Source: Waltergamsia citrina (lineage: Eukaryota > Ascomycota > Sordariomycetes > Hypocreales > Bionectriaceae). From it: a stretch of DNA of 64,000 nucleotides. The stretch is taken from the NCBI GenBank assembly GCA_022814615.1, contig JAKLNE010000022.1, positions 310,001-374,000 on the forward strand, in the 5' to 3' direction. A model generated the notes under the pieces. It was not told the origin of the DNA. It saw nothing but the letters and a program-made list of their open reading frames with translations, and did no database searches. This document shows, one piece after another, positions 49,238 to 60,140 of this stretch; position 1 is the first letter of the stretch; each line of letters opens with the position of its first letter. A program made the position numbers and the translations under genes.

Positions 49238-52200
49238 ATGGAAACTGGCGATTTCGACAACACCCCAGCGCCTAGCGCCCGACCATCACTAGCCGCACTT
49301 CGACAGGACGATGAAACCTCACGACTGTCACAATCGCCTCTCGAAAGAGCCTCGTCATATAGGCACAATCTTCTCAAGACATCTATCAACAGAAGCCTGC
49401 TCGTTAACAAAGATGCGTTCGCGGCTCCAGTCGTCAGCCGACACTCGCCGCCGAAGGAGCTTCAGGAGCTTCCAAAGACCTCGAGAGTCGATATTGAAAA
49501 CCAAAGCCTAAATCCCACCTCAAGATCGTCGGTATCAAGCCCGGTGTCGCCAATCAATCTGCCAGCCAATGGTGGAATATCGCCCCCAATACCAGCCTCT
49601 GAGCGCATATACCTAGACTCATTCCTTCATCAAACTGAGACTCATTCTCACGCATATCATCCAGGCTTGTTCGCTGGTGGGGATTCTTGTGATGCCGGTG
49701 CACCCGTTCAAGAATCGGAGAGAATATTCCTCTCGCCGAGGGTTGGCTCTCCCGACTCTGACGAGTATTCAATTCGAAGTGGTGAGTTGCATCATCAGTT
49801 GCCTGATGGTAAGCTTTCCGTCGAAAAAGTGATCGTTCCTGTATTCAAAACTCCAGGGCACAGTCGCGCCGTGAAGATCCGACCAGCTCAGCAATCACCG
49901 CTCGACGACGAGGATACTACGTTGAAATTGCGCGGCAAGAATGGCTCAAATCATGAATATTCTCAGAGTAAAGTCAAGCCATTCAGTCCAGGACCCGAAA
50001 CCCAGACCTTGAATCAGCAACTATCATCGGAAGACCTAACCTTAGCTTCGCACGAAGACACAGGGGGTTCCCAGCCCAATCAAGGCAGCAATATGACTGA
50101 AGCCAAGTCCTTGGACGCGTCCGATAACTTTCCATTCAAGCATCAGTCTCAGCAACCCTCACACGAGCAGACTACTCCTATGCGAGACGAAGACTTTTCC
50201 GTCGCCCCTGAATCTCAGCCAGAGGAAATCCGATTGGAGGTTCCAGACAAAGGGTTCAATGCTATTGAGGCGTCGGGTGCTATCCCGGTGTCAAAGGTTC
50301 GCCCCTTGGCTGTAGATCCAGGAATCGGCATTACGACTCGACGGTATCATCTGCATGCGAACAAAGCACGACCATTTGGAGACTTCTATGAAGAGAGTGA
50401 ATCCCCTGCAACAAGTAATTATGGACATAGCCAGCGATTTGTGGATCTTCCCACCGCTCATTATCTGCATGAGTGCGAAACTTTTGACGCTCTGTACGGA
50501 CCAGGGGCACACCGTATGAGCCACTGCATCAGCACACCAGTCGAGGCTCTGGAGTTTGGGCACCGCTTGCAGGAGTGTGAATCCTATCCGCAAAATTGGT
50601 ACCTTGAGGAGCATAGAGGTTCCAACTACTCTACCCATAAAGTCACTTCACACCCTCACGGACATTACATTAGCGAAGACATCGAAACCCCTCGCGCACA
50701 GCATGGTAACCTCCACCAGACTTCCCAATGTCAATCCTATCCAGTACCTGAAGAAATTTCTAGGCATACTTTGGATCATGACCCATTTGGTATTGCGGGT
50801 AAAGAACCAGTCTCCCATCCAGTACAACGCTGTATCACGATGCCAGCAGGTAGAACGCCTCAGTTGCACACTTTGGCTGACGACGAGAATAACGTCACAC
50901 GGGACTCCTGGCTTGCGCATGGCTTAGAGGCCCGTAGCAAGAAGCTCTATATTGATGACAAAATTCCTGGCCGCTATCACAGCGTGGGTTCTTGTCCTGA
51001 GCGTGAAAACGTGCAAAGAGGCTCATTAGCCGCTTGGAACTTATCGCGCAATTATTCTCAGGATTCCGGACGGGATTATACAAAGACTCTCAATTGGATT
51101 CGAGACCTTGTTAGTCGCCCAGACTCTTACAGCTCGAAGCTGACTCAACTCCCTGAAAGGAAGAGGCACCCAGCACTCTGCAATCTAGATCAAGGACGTG
51201 TGTCTGAGCCGACCTCTTTAGCGGATCTCAAATCGCGCCGCCGAACGGGCATGTCAATACAGTCTATCAGCTCCAACCCAAGAGCCAATGGACCTGCATT
51301 CAGCCGAGCGATCAATGACCTGGAGACTCTGCTGAGTGAAGCTCTAGCTCTTGCTGCACAAGTCATACCTTTCGGCTCAGGCGAGAAGCATGATAATAGC
51401 CGCGAAAATCTACGTCAAGCAAACAGCCAGGAAAACAACAGCATTGAGGCTTGTGGGAGAGCGTTCGCGCTCTCCAGCTTTTACGGAAGTACAGATCACG
51501 ACCCTACCCTTGATGCGGTTCCTAACGCTACAGTTCCTTCGGGACAGTCTCAGCGTCCACGCCAGACACACTTCGAAGATCAGTATTCGAGAACCCATCA
51601 TATTCCCAAAGTCGCAAGTTATACCCGTCACCATCGCCAGTCGGACAGATCGGACCTAGCCGTCCCTCAACGCAAATCGAGCCAAGCTGCCATGAGACGG
51701 TTGCAGAGATGCAGAGTACATTATTCAGGAAAGTTTCCAAAGACACGAATACAACGCGATAGTAGTGTCGACAAATTGACACATCTCCCTTGCGATGAAT
51801 CGGAGGTCGTGGAATTCGAGGGTGGGAACTCTCACCATCCTTCAAAGTCACCAGCACAGCGAGGTGCTATCGCGCAGCATGCTCTTCTCAACCGCCATAC
51901 CAATGAGGATAGAGAATCTACCCAGAAAGAGGTAGTGTACAGGCTGCCCCATGAGCACGGTATAAGCCTTCGAGACAAATCGCATGTTAGCCTGAGGGGG
52001 ATCAAAGCCTTTAGTCTTCCAAGATCGCGAAAGAGACAACCTATTGCCAGGGATTAGTCGCCAGCGCGCAAGAGGTTTGTTGCAACGGTTGCTTGCACCA
52101 GTACAGCGCTGGTAGGAATACTACTTGGCATCTATGCCGGTCTCGTCCCACGGATTCAGTACTACATCATTGACGAGTCCAATACGACTGTCCATGGAAA

Positions 52201-54118
52201 CACTGGCTGCTTTCTCGGGCTGGCCGTGCCTACTTTCTTCTTCTGGCCGCTGCCGCTGCTACATGGTCGCAAACCTTACATTCTATCAGGTCTTGTCCTC
52301 GTTATGCCGCTGTTGTTCCCCCAGGCTCTTTCTGTGAACTCGCAGAGACTTACAAATACCACATCATGGCGAGCACTACTCCTTGCCTCTCGGACATTCA
52401 TGGGAGGTGCGCTTGGGTTCGCAAGCATGAACTTTCTTTCCACTCTGATCGATTTGTTTGGTGCCTCTCTCATGAGCTCAACGCCACATGAAGAAGTTGT
52501 TGATCGCCATGATGCTCGTCGCCACGGAGGGGGGATGGGTGCATGGCTCGGCATCTGGACATGGTGTTGGATTGGGTCACTAGCTATCGGATTCTTGGTC
52601 GGAGCTGGTATCATTGATAAGGAATCCCCTGCTTGGGGCTTCTATGTCAGCATTATTTGCGTGGCGGTGGTGTTGTTTCTCAACGTCATCTGTCCTGAAG
52701 TGCGTCGCTCCGCATACCGAAGATGTGTTGTTGAGGTACGGACCGGGTCAAAGCTTTCGAGAAGATTGGCTCGTGGGGAGACAATGATGCATCGCATGAA
52801 AACAGGTCCCAGATGGTGGGGTGAAGAGGTTTACCACGGTGTTGCGCTTTCTCTAGAAATGGTGCGGCAACCTGGGTTCGCTGTGATGGCCATCTACTCT
52901 GCCTGGGTCTACGCACAGGTTGTGCTCATCATTGTTCTGCTAGGATCCCTTGCATCAAACGTCTATCGCTACAGATCCCCCTATGTTGGTCTTTACGTTG
53001 CTGGGGTAGCCTTGGGAGCTCTTCTTGCTGTACCCTTCCAGAAAGCCAATCTATTCTCAAGATCCCGTCTGGCAAGGGTGAACACTAACAAAGCAACGTT
53101 AGAAAGGAAAGTCGCTTGGACATCACACCTCGGTCGAAGGGCGGTATTTACGATAATGCTACCTGTTGCCGCAGCTTGCTATGCGGCAGTGTCCTCTGGT
53201 CCACCTATTCACATCAGCGGCCCAACCATTTTCGCCATATTTATCGGCTTCTTGTCTTCATTGGCAATATCAGAGTGCAACGGGATTATCATGGAGACAT
53301 TTGACACGTCGGACCTTTGGCCCGGGATGACTGGTCGGCAGGTTGGTGATATTGAGAAGCGAACAAACTATTCATCGTTTCCTCGCGTAGCCGCCGGCTT
53401 CGCCGTGATTCACAGCCTTGCTTTCATTTTCGCGGCAGGGGCCACTGCATTAGGGGGTCACATCACAAGAACCCTAGGTCAACAGGTGACCACGGGTCTG
53501 GCGGCTGGTATTCTTGCTTTCTTTGCACTTCTGCTTCTGCTATCTCTCATCCGATTCAAAGAGGTACAGATTGTGCCCAGGTCTAAATCACAAGAGATGG
53601 ACAATGTGGTCCATGCCAGAAGGAAATCAACTTTACTACTTGAATCAAGTCCTGATGATCCTCAAGCGATCGATGAAGACGAGAAAGCATGGAGACCCGT
53701 CCTGATGGGCAACCCTGTCACGAGAACTCGCCGGATAAATCTAATTGAACTTGGAAGCCTTTGTCGCTGGCAAGAGATCCGCAAACGTAATCAAATGATT
53801 GATGACGGTATTCATATCAATCGGGATGCGTTAGATCAAGGATTGGGGGCGCTTGACGAGCATTTCCGCAGCAGCGCTCAAGATCTACTACAGAAAGCCA
53901 ATTTGCGAAACAGGGGTCCTCGCGGTATTCATCTTGTGGGCAGAGGAAGTCGAGAGACTTCGTCCGAAGTAGAGATGACGGACTTCAACATCGCAGGAAA
54001 CCATTCAGTGAGGGAAGACCAAGTACCCGGGGCTTTTCCGGAGAGGGACTGCTTCTTTGGCCAGACTGTCAGAGAGGAAGATGAGCCCAATGTCGATGCA
54101 AAGCGGCGCCCTCGATGA
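49238..54118 (+). CDS. Long MFS-type transporter frame (1626 codons) interrupted by one in-frame TAG
   Basis: One frame runs through both parts: 939 codons, a TAG at 52055-52057, then 686 more sense codons. The first part is hydrophilic and disordered, with repeated SERI(Y/F)L motifs and later Cys/His repeats of the form HxLxxCxSxP. The second part is a polytopic membrane protein of the MFS type: VATVACTSTALVGILLGIYAGLV as first span, PTFFFWPLPLLHGRKPY, and conserved loops NPHEEVVD-like (here TPHEEVVDRHDARRHGGGMG) and MTGRQVGD...RTNYSSFPRV. I recognise it as a Sordariomycete transporter family with long N-terminal extension, sometimes labelled polyamine transporter; the substrate is not established. 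As I recall relatives, the motif RPIARDWSPARKR spans the join, so the TAG stands where TGG (Trp) is expected. The first ATG after the TAG (52304) lies beyond the first span, so a separate downstream gene is unlikely. It converges on the CFEM gene 248 bp away. Confidence 0.8.
52055..52057 (+). other. In-frame TAG inside the transporter frame
   Basis: Context GAT-TAG-TCG-CCA. The frame is open for 939 codons before and 686 after. Alternatives are a real nonsense mutation, a base-call error, mRNA editing UAG to UIG, or use of this TAG as an intron acceptor with an in-phase donor at 51932 or 51986. Confidence 0.85.
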
Positions 54119-54366
54119 GCCTTGATCAGATGCCAGCATGGAACTTCAGTGGGTATTTGAGGATAATCCGATTCCCTAAGCTAGTACCTAACGTTTTTAT
54201 ACTCTAAAACATCCCATGCCCAAAGGACTTGACGTCAATGCATGTTCTCCTTTCCATATAACTGATACAATACATCTAAACTGCAGTAAATCATAATTAT
54301 GCTTTCAATAACTAAAGGCGTCTATTCAAGAAAGGAATTCATATCACAAAAATATGGGCTTCCGGC

Positions 54367-57300
54367 TCACTGAACATTCAAAAACAAATCCTCCCCCCTG
54401 CGCGTAGGCGTCAGTCGCGGCATCCATCCCGGAGTAGAGGGCAACTCGTTGGGATGCCGAGGTGTCGCAGGTTGACCATCACGACGCCACTTCGCGAGAG
54501 ACGAGTGATGTTGATTCGGATCTGTAGACACGGACATCAAAGCAGCTCGATCGCAGCCACGACGCTTGGCGAGAAGCGATGACGAGGCGGAAGTGTCCGA
54601 GATGGGGGATTGGAATTGCCCGCTTTGGTGAGTTGGCGGCATGATGGGCTGGTCTTCGGTGTCGAGACGGGGGAGTAGTTGCGGTCCATGGTGTGCTGAC
54701 GGAGGGGTGAAGCTGGGTTGGCGGTTGGGAGGTTGCTGATGAGGCGGGAATCTTTGAGGGCCTGGACGTGAAGACATGTGGAAAGGGACCGGGCCGGGAG
54801 CGTGATCAGAAGGGTGCTGGCCCGGTTGGGGAGGAATCGGCGGGTATTGGTAGTTCGGTCCCTGTTGGCGTTGGCGCTGCTGTTGCGGCGGCCACGGTCT
54901 TGGCTGGAAGCCATTTTGGTCTTGTCGTGGAGATAACCGCACTTCAGGAGGCTGATAGTTCCCGTCCGCGGGATGATGGCGTGGATTATTCCTGGTGGAG
55001 GGTAGGCCGCTCCTGTCATCGGGCTCAGGAGAAGGCTCTACAATTCTCATCGTTGGTGAGCCTGTCCTTGCCATACCTGGGTGTGGCATCGGTCGTCGAC
55101 CATTGTGCGGAACGTTGTATGATGACATGCCCGAAGGCACTGGCGGTTGCTGCTGGCTCATCATCCCGAGGGTAGGACTAGGTTGTCCCGGAGGAAAGTA
55201 GGCAAATGGCCGTTTGGGTGGCCGTGAAAAGCTTTGCGCCGGTTGGTAGTTCATATTGCGCTGATCCTGGTTCGGCATCTGCGCTTGGGGTGCGGGAGAT
55301 CGTACCCGAACGGATCTAGGTGATTCGACCACGGGAGATAGGCTACCCCTTGTCTCAGGAGGAGTCGGCTCCTTGGACTCATCCGAGGAGCTATCAAACA
55401 ATGTAACATCGCTGCCTCGTGATGAGGTTCGGTCAAGCTGCCCTTGTGACGTCGACCGACGTGGAACAGATTGACGCCGCTCGCCCATATTTGGGTAGAA
55501 AAGGGGTTTAGGAACGGAGGAGTGCTGCGAGTATACGCTTGAAGACGTAGTGGCCATGCTCACATTGCGAGTGATGTTAGCAGGCGGGCCGAGAGAGGGT
55601 TTCGAGCTCCCCCGACTATTCGATATGGTATTGCTATGACCCAAATTCGAGCTGGGAGGTAACGGAAACACCATCGGTTTAGCTGGACCTGAAACTGGGG
55701 CCGATTTGGGCTCCGAGACGGACTCCCGAGAAGATGGCACTTGAGTTGTGGAGGAGGAAGAGCCTGCCAGCACCCAATTGCCGTTTTTATCCGCGACGTA
55801 GTAAGGGGTTGTCGCAGAAAGGGGCGCGGTGGATGGCGGTCTCCAAATTTGTCCTTCCTGAGATACAGCTGACAAGACGCCATCTTCCTCAAATTCCGTC
55901 ATCTCGCTATCCCGAGCGCGAGAAGCTGTGGCTACGGCAGCCGCCAGGTTTTTGTCTTCCGGGATTTGAAGTTTTGGCGGCGCGGGAGGTTTCGCCGGCG
56001 AGGACTGTGGAGGAGGTGGTTGCGGCTGAGACGGAGGCGGAGGCGGGAGTGGTTTCGGTGAAGGTTGTTTTGGCTGTACCTCACTGTTCCGGGGATTGGT
56101 GAACATTGCTGCAATGGGAAGCGTCTGAGACGACTCTGTGTTAGGCTCTGGTTCCAGATGCGAGGATGCGCTGCCCGTAGCTGTAGAAGGTGAGCCTCTG
56201 CGCCCGAACATAGGAGGCATCACAGGCTTAGCCGGTAACAGCTTCGAGATCCGCCGCATGGGCGACACGGGGGCTACATCTCTCTTCGGGGGTGGTGATA
56301 GAGCCAACCCGATCGTCTGTGGCATCCAGGTCGTTCTGTTGTAGTCCGGGTTGTAGCTGTTCCTGGTGTAAGCTGGAGGCGGCGGGATGGAACTAGCCTC
56401 AGGAGTGAGCTGCTGGTCCCGCTGTGGCCTGCCGAAGGAGAAGCGCGTGTTCCCTTTTGGACCCGAGTTTGACGATTCTGAAGTCAAGTTGTAACCCCAT
56501 GTGCTTCGGCGAGGTAGAAAGCCCGTTTTAGCATTGGGATACTTCCGGCGCCGACAGCGCCTGGCTAAGATAATGGCTATGATGGCCACCACAGCTGCCC
56601 CAGCAATCCCTATGGATATCCCAGTGATTTGGACGGTAGATAGTGGAGGATCATCATCGTCATCGTCGTCGTCGCCTTCTTCAGCATTGTCATTTTCTTC
56701 CTCGCCATCTCCTGAGGTTTCTCCAGGTGGAGGCAGAGAGCTTCCAGTGGCCGTTTCAGTGGATTCGGTCTCTGAGCTTGAAACTCTCGTCGAAGTGTCG
56801 AAGGTGGTCGGGAGGCTCCGGGTAAAACCTGTGGTAGGTCGTGGTGGAGGCCGTGTATCGGTGACAATCGTCGTTGGAAGCTCCGTAGGCTCATCGATTC
56901 TCCCCCTGGAAGTCGATTCCGAGGTGGGCAGTGGTGGAAAGCTAACGAATCCTCCACTCGAGGTCGGTAGGAGAAGAGAGGCAGTGATCACCGCGTTCGT
57001 CGGCTCGACAGCACCGATTTCGTCAGAGCAGACAAAATAAGCCCTTTGCAGGATATCGTCTGTTTTCCAAACTGTCAGTGCCATAATTCTTTTCGTAAGA
57101 TGTGAAAATAACTCACCTCCAATCGCTGATCTTAAGCAATTTCCAACCCTTCTCTCCGCCGAGATGCACTGCACTACGCCCTCCCCAAGGGTGAACCCTG
57201 TGTTGCCTCTAGACGAGCAAAGGCATCGAAAGGAGGAAGAGCCGCCACACCGGGATCCCTCGTAACTGACATCAAGAAAGGACTGTACACACGTCTCGGC

Positions 57301-57420
57301 GCATTCTGGGACAACATTCGACAGCTCCCATGTAAAGTTGGCGCACACGGCGTTGGATAATACAATTAAACAAATAACGACGTAAAAAGAAGGCGCCGCG
57401 GCCATGCTAGTGAGAACCAT
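54367..57420 (-). CDS. CFEM-domain membrane protein with long proline-rich cytosolic tail, about 1002-1017 aa
   Basis: CFEM domains are fungal eight-Cys extracellular modules found in cell-wall, haem-binding and receptor-like proteins. Here a signal peptide (about 1-26) leads to a CFEM-like region (about 37-100: PECAETC, SRCGG, FRCLCSS, VVQCIS, VGNCL). A Ser/Thr/Pro stalk and an Asp/Glu run follow, then one membrane span (ISIGIAGAAVVAIIAIILA) with a basic stop-transfer RRCRRRK. A tail of about 700 residues is rich in Pro, Ser and Gln. This is single-pass receptor-like topology without a kinase. A 45-nt in-frame candidate intron (57116-57072, GTGAGT to GACAG) would remove 15 residues after AIGG. 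A strong CTGAC...TTTACCTAG acceptor directly precedes the ATG, so a 5' intron is likely and a further upstream start is possible. Confidence 0.83.
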   Translation of the reverse strand: MVLTSMAAAPSFYVVICLIVLSNAVCANFTWELSNVVPECAETCVQSFLDVSYEGSRCGGSSSFRCLCSSRGNTGFTLGEGVVQCISAERRVGNCLRSAIGGELFSHLTKRIMALTVWKTDDILQRAYFVCSDEIGAVEPTNAVITASLLLPTSSGGFVSFPPLPTSESTSRGRIDEPTELPTTIVTDTRPPPRPTTGFTRSLPTTFDTSTRVSSSETESTETATGSSLPPPGETSGDGEEENDNAEEGDDDDDDDDPPLSTVQITGISIGIAGAAVVAIIAIILARRCRRRKYPNAKTGFLPRRSTWGYNLTSESSNSGPKGNTRFSFGRPQRDQQLTPEASSIPPPPAYTRNSYNPDYNRTTWMPQTIGLALSPPPKRDVAPVSPMRRISKLLPAKPVMPPMFGRRGSPSTATGSASSHLEPEPNTESSQTLPIAAMFTNPRNSEVQPKQPSPKPLPPPPPSQPQPPPPQSSPAKPPAPPKLQIPEDKNLAAAVATASRARDSEMTEFEEDGVLSAVSQEGQIWRPPSTAPLSATTPYYVADKNGNWVLAGSSSSTTQVPSSRESVSEPKSAPVSGPAKPMVFPLPPSSNLGHSNTISNSRGSSKPSLGPPANITRNVSMATTSSSVYSQHSSVPKPLFYPNMGERRQSVPRRSTSQGQLDRTSSRGSDVTLFDSSSDESKEPTPPETRGSLSPVVESPRSVRVRSPAPQAQMPNQDQRNMNYQPAQSFSRPPKRPFAYFPPGQPSPTLGMMSQQQPPVPSGMSSYNVPHNGRRPMPHPGMARTGSPTMRIVEPSPEPDDRSGLPSTRNNPRHHPADGNYQPPEVRLSPRQDQNGFQPRPWPPQQQRQRQQGPNYQYPPIPPQPGQHPSDHAPGPVPFHMSSRPGPQRFPPHQQPPNRQPSFTPPSAHHGPQLLPRLDTEDQPIMPPTHQSGQFQSPISDTSASSSLLAKRRGCDRAALMSVSTDPNQHHSSLAKWRRDGQPATPRHPNELPSTPGWMPRLTPTRRGEDLFLNVQ

Positions 57421-59258
57421 CTAGGTAAAGGAGTGAGAGTCAGCACAGACATGGCATATGTTGAGGTCCCACAGCATGTAAGTCATAGAACCTAGTAGAT
57501 GGAAGAGGCTGGCAAGTAGTCCTATTACGAGAAACTTGAACATGGGGAGAGTTTCCTCAAGCTCAAGACATCTCTGGTAAAAGAAGATCCAGTAGGTGAA
57601 AGGCCCTTTGTTCATACTGGTTATGCTTGGTGAGACTGGGAAAGACGCTTACCAACCTAACAAGAAAAGGGACGAGCGATCCGAGACGGCCAGCATCTCA
57701 GCAACCGTTTTTGTGAGACGGACCAATACAAAAGAACAGTCGGTTTGATTAACGGGGCATCCAGGTAAGAAACGAAGATGGAGAAGAGGAAACAGATGAA
57801 AAGAGCAATAGTAAGAGAACTGGTATAAGGTTGAAGGCACCGCCGACAAAGGAAACGTGAAACGCGCGCACGCTTGGGCCCAGGCCACAAAGGAAATGAA
57901 GTAAAATGAAAATGATACGACAGAAAGGAAAAGGAAGAGGAGATGAGAAATGAAGCATGGAGAGCTTCTGGGGGGGATGTAAAGGGCCCAAGAGAAGGCC
58001 GGGCATGCAGTTTGTTAACCATGCTCTTTCACATTAGGAAGCATGCATGCTGCGCGCATACAGCTAAAGACGTCAAACATGGGACACATGGAAGCGCTCA
58101 GCATTGGCTAATGGACAGTTCTAATTCCGATGGGCGAATAATGATGAAGGGGGCGTCACTTGCTCAGCCGCCGAGGCCAAGTTTAGAGTCTTCTCTACTA
58201 GTCGCCAGCCCTGCCGCGGGCAACTGGTCATTGCGATCTCAAGGCGGGCAAGCCATTGTGTCAGCCGCTTGTCATAATCCTATGCTTTCCAAGGCCGATG
58301 GCTGTCCCGGAGGTTTGGAAGATGCAGCGGATCCAATAATGGCCGAGCGGGTAGTGACCTTTCAGCGCTTAAGCAGGCGATGACTGGCTGCCAGTCATTT
58401 TGGCCACCGAAGAGGTCGGGTCGCTGAGGTCGCAATGGTGAATGAATTGGTGTGAGCATAGCCGCCCACGACGGCGCGTAGACAACCAAAGAGCGTCACG
58501 TGATGGGCTTCATTGCGACACACGCCAATCAGCATGGCGTTTTCTATTTTCATCCTTTTTGCGCCTAGCAGTGAAACCCTGGTTGAGTGACGTGATGAGT
58601 TCGGATGTCCAGATTTCAGCGTTGCAGTCGCAGTGTTGATACACGTATTCGGCACTTGCGATTCTACATGGAGTTGGTCAGCGCAAAGCTTACACCTAGG
58701 TAGGCAAGATGTCGTCAAGTTGCTAACGGTTCGAGACCAAAACACACAAGATTCGGTCTTGTTTGGCTCCTTTAGGCAGTCCTATGGGATTGTGTAGTTA
58801 CATCTCATACATCTCACGCTCCCGATCGTATTATCGCTGCAACTTGAAAGCCGCCAAGAAAGGGCAATATCTTGGAAATATATCTAGGTCGTCTACCATG
58901 GAAGTCTCACCAAAAACACCTAAACAACAGTCGTATTCGAAAGTATGCATCCAACGTCTCAAAGCCGAAAGGCTAAGAGCGGTTGACTGACAGTGATGGG
59001 GGGCTTATGGAGAAAGTGAGATCAAGGGGGGCCTGCTGCAAAACGCAACAAGCCAACACCATATGACGCCGACGCCAAAGAACACCGTGGAGATATCAAT
59101 ACTGTGGGGGAGAGAAAAAAAAGAACCACCTCGTAAATCCAAGGGCCACCAACTGCTCCAGAAGCGGTATCATGCGAGATCGCAGTAGGGGAAAGGGCTG
59201 CCGTCCAATGTGCGAAAAGTCACTAGTTTCAAATTATGCTGACCGATGTGATGACCCT
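57421..59258. other. Intergenic region upstream of the CFEM gene
   Basis: The part nearest the CFEM gene (57421-58020, minus strand) is C/T-rich and probably a 5' leader with introns; a 64-codon upstream frame ends in a TAG abutting the CFEM ATG. The rest holds the 3' UTR of the ESCRT-III gene. No other gene supported. Confidence 0.5.
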
Positions 59259-60140
59259 TCACATAGCCATCTCCGCTCGTAGTTTCTCCAGCTCAGCTTC
59301 CTCATCGTCCTGCACGGCTTGCTTTTTGGCGGGTACAGCTGTTTCAGGTCAGCATCTTGTGTCTATCCTTATCGGTAATGACGGGTGACACTCACGTTCT
59401 TCCTGAGCGGGAGAAGGCATCTTGTGCACGGCATCTGCCGTAGGCACGTTGCCCGTCTTGAGCATTTGCTCGTCCAGGTGCTCTTGTTGTAGTGCATCCA
59501 GCTCCTCCTCCAACTCGACATCGTCCACAGGTTCTCCCAGCTGGTTGCCAGTGATGGCTTGGACAATCTCCTCGCTGAGGGCATTCTGGTCTCGAAGTTT
59601 GTCCCTGTAAAAGAAAATAATTGGTTAGTTTCTCCGCTATTCAAAAGTATGTGAAGGGTTGTGAAGACTAGCACGTACATTGTCTCGTCCACCTTTCCTG
59701 GCGTGAGCTTGCCGTGAATCTGCTTCATAGCATCGCCAGCCTTCTCCATAGCCGCCAAGGTCTCCCGGTTGATGTTTGCCGACTCGATCGAGTTAATCTG
59801 CTGTTCCAGCGTCCCTATTTGCGCAATCGTCTGTTCCATAGAATGCTCATGAGTCTTCTTGCGCCTCAGCGCCGCCTTGGCCGCTATTGTCCTATGTTAG
59901 CACCTTTTGCCGATCCAGAAAGCTTGCCCCGCGAAGCCGTCTCTCTCGTAGAGGAATCCCACACTTACCCGTCTTGTTAGAGTTCACATTCTTCCGCGCG
60001 AGGGCCTCTTGCTCGTCGATCTGTGACTGCAGATAGTTCTCGCGCTTTTGCAGCATAGCGAGCTGGGACCGTAGTCCCAGGATCGCATCCTTGGGGCTGT
60101 CCTTGCGCTTCTGCGCACCGCCGCCAAACCAGCCCCACAT
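59259..60140 (-). CDS. snf7: ESCRT-III subunit Snf7/Vps32, 221 aa
   Basis: Snf7/Vps32 polymerises on endosomal membranes to bud and cut vesicles into multivesicular bodies; in filamentous fungi it also takes part in alkaline-pH signalling with PalA/Rim20. Exons are 60140-59969, 59883-59679, 59604-59396 and 59338-59259; introns are 85, 74 and 57 nt. The product starts MWGWFGGG. It shows the Snf7 core helices (ILGLRSQLAMLQKRENYLQ, then AAKAALRRKKTHEHSMEQT), an acidic C-terminal half (DDVELEEELDALQQEHLDEQ), and a C-terminal MIM1-like helix (EAELEKLRAEMAM) for Vps4 binding. Length matches the family. An upstream in-frame ATG would add an unconserved extension and was not used. Acceptor choice of intron 1 is fixed by a stop codon after the alternative AG. 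Confidence 0.94.

Noticed and set aside
52226..54118. Reading the membrane part of the transporter as a separate gene
   Set aside because: The frame has no ATG before 52304, which lies inside the membrane region, and the first span would be lost; the same frame is continuous with the upstream 939 codons apart from the TAG.
54230..54237. Perfect CRE palindrome TGACGTCA
   Set aside because: It lies between two convergent 3' ends, where no promoter is expected, so it is most likely chance.
58340..58420. GGCCGAGCGG motif resembling the D-arm of Leu/Ser tRNAs
   Set aside because: No matching anticodon arm, T-arm (GGTTCAANNCC) or acceptor stem follows.
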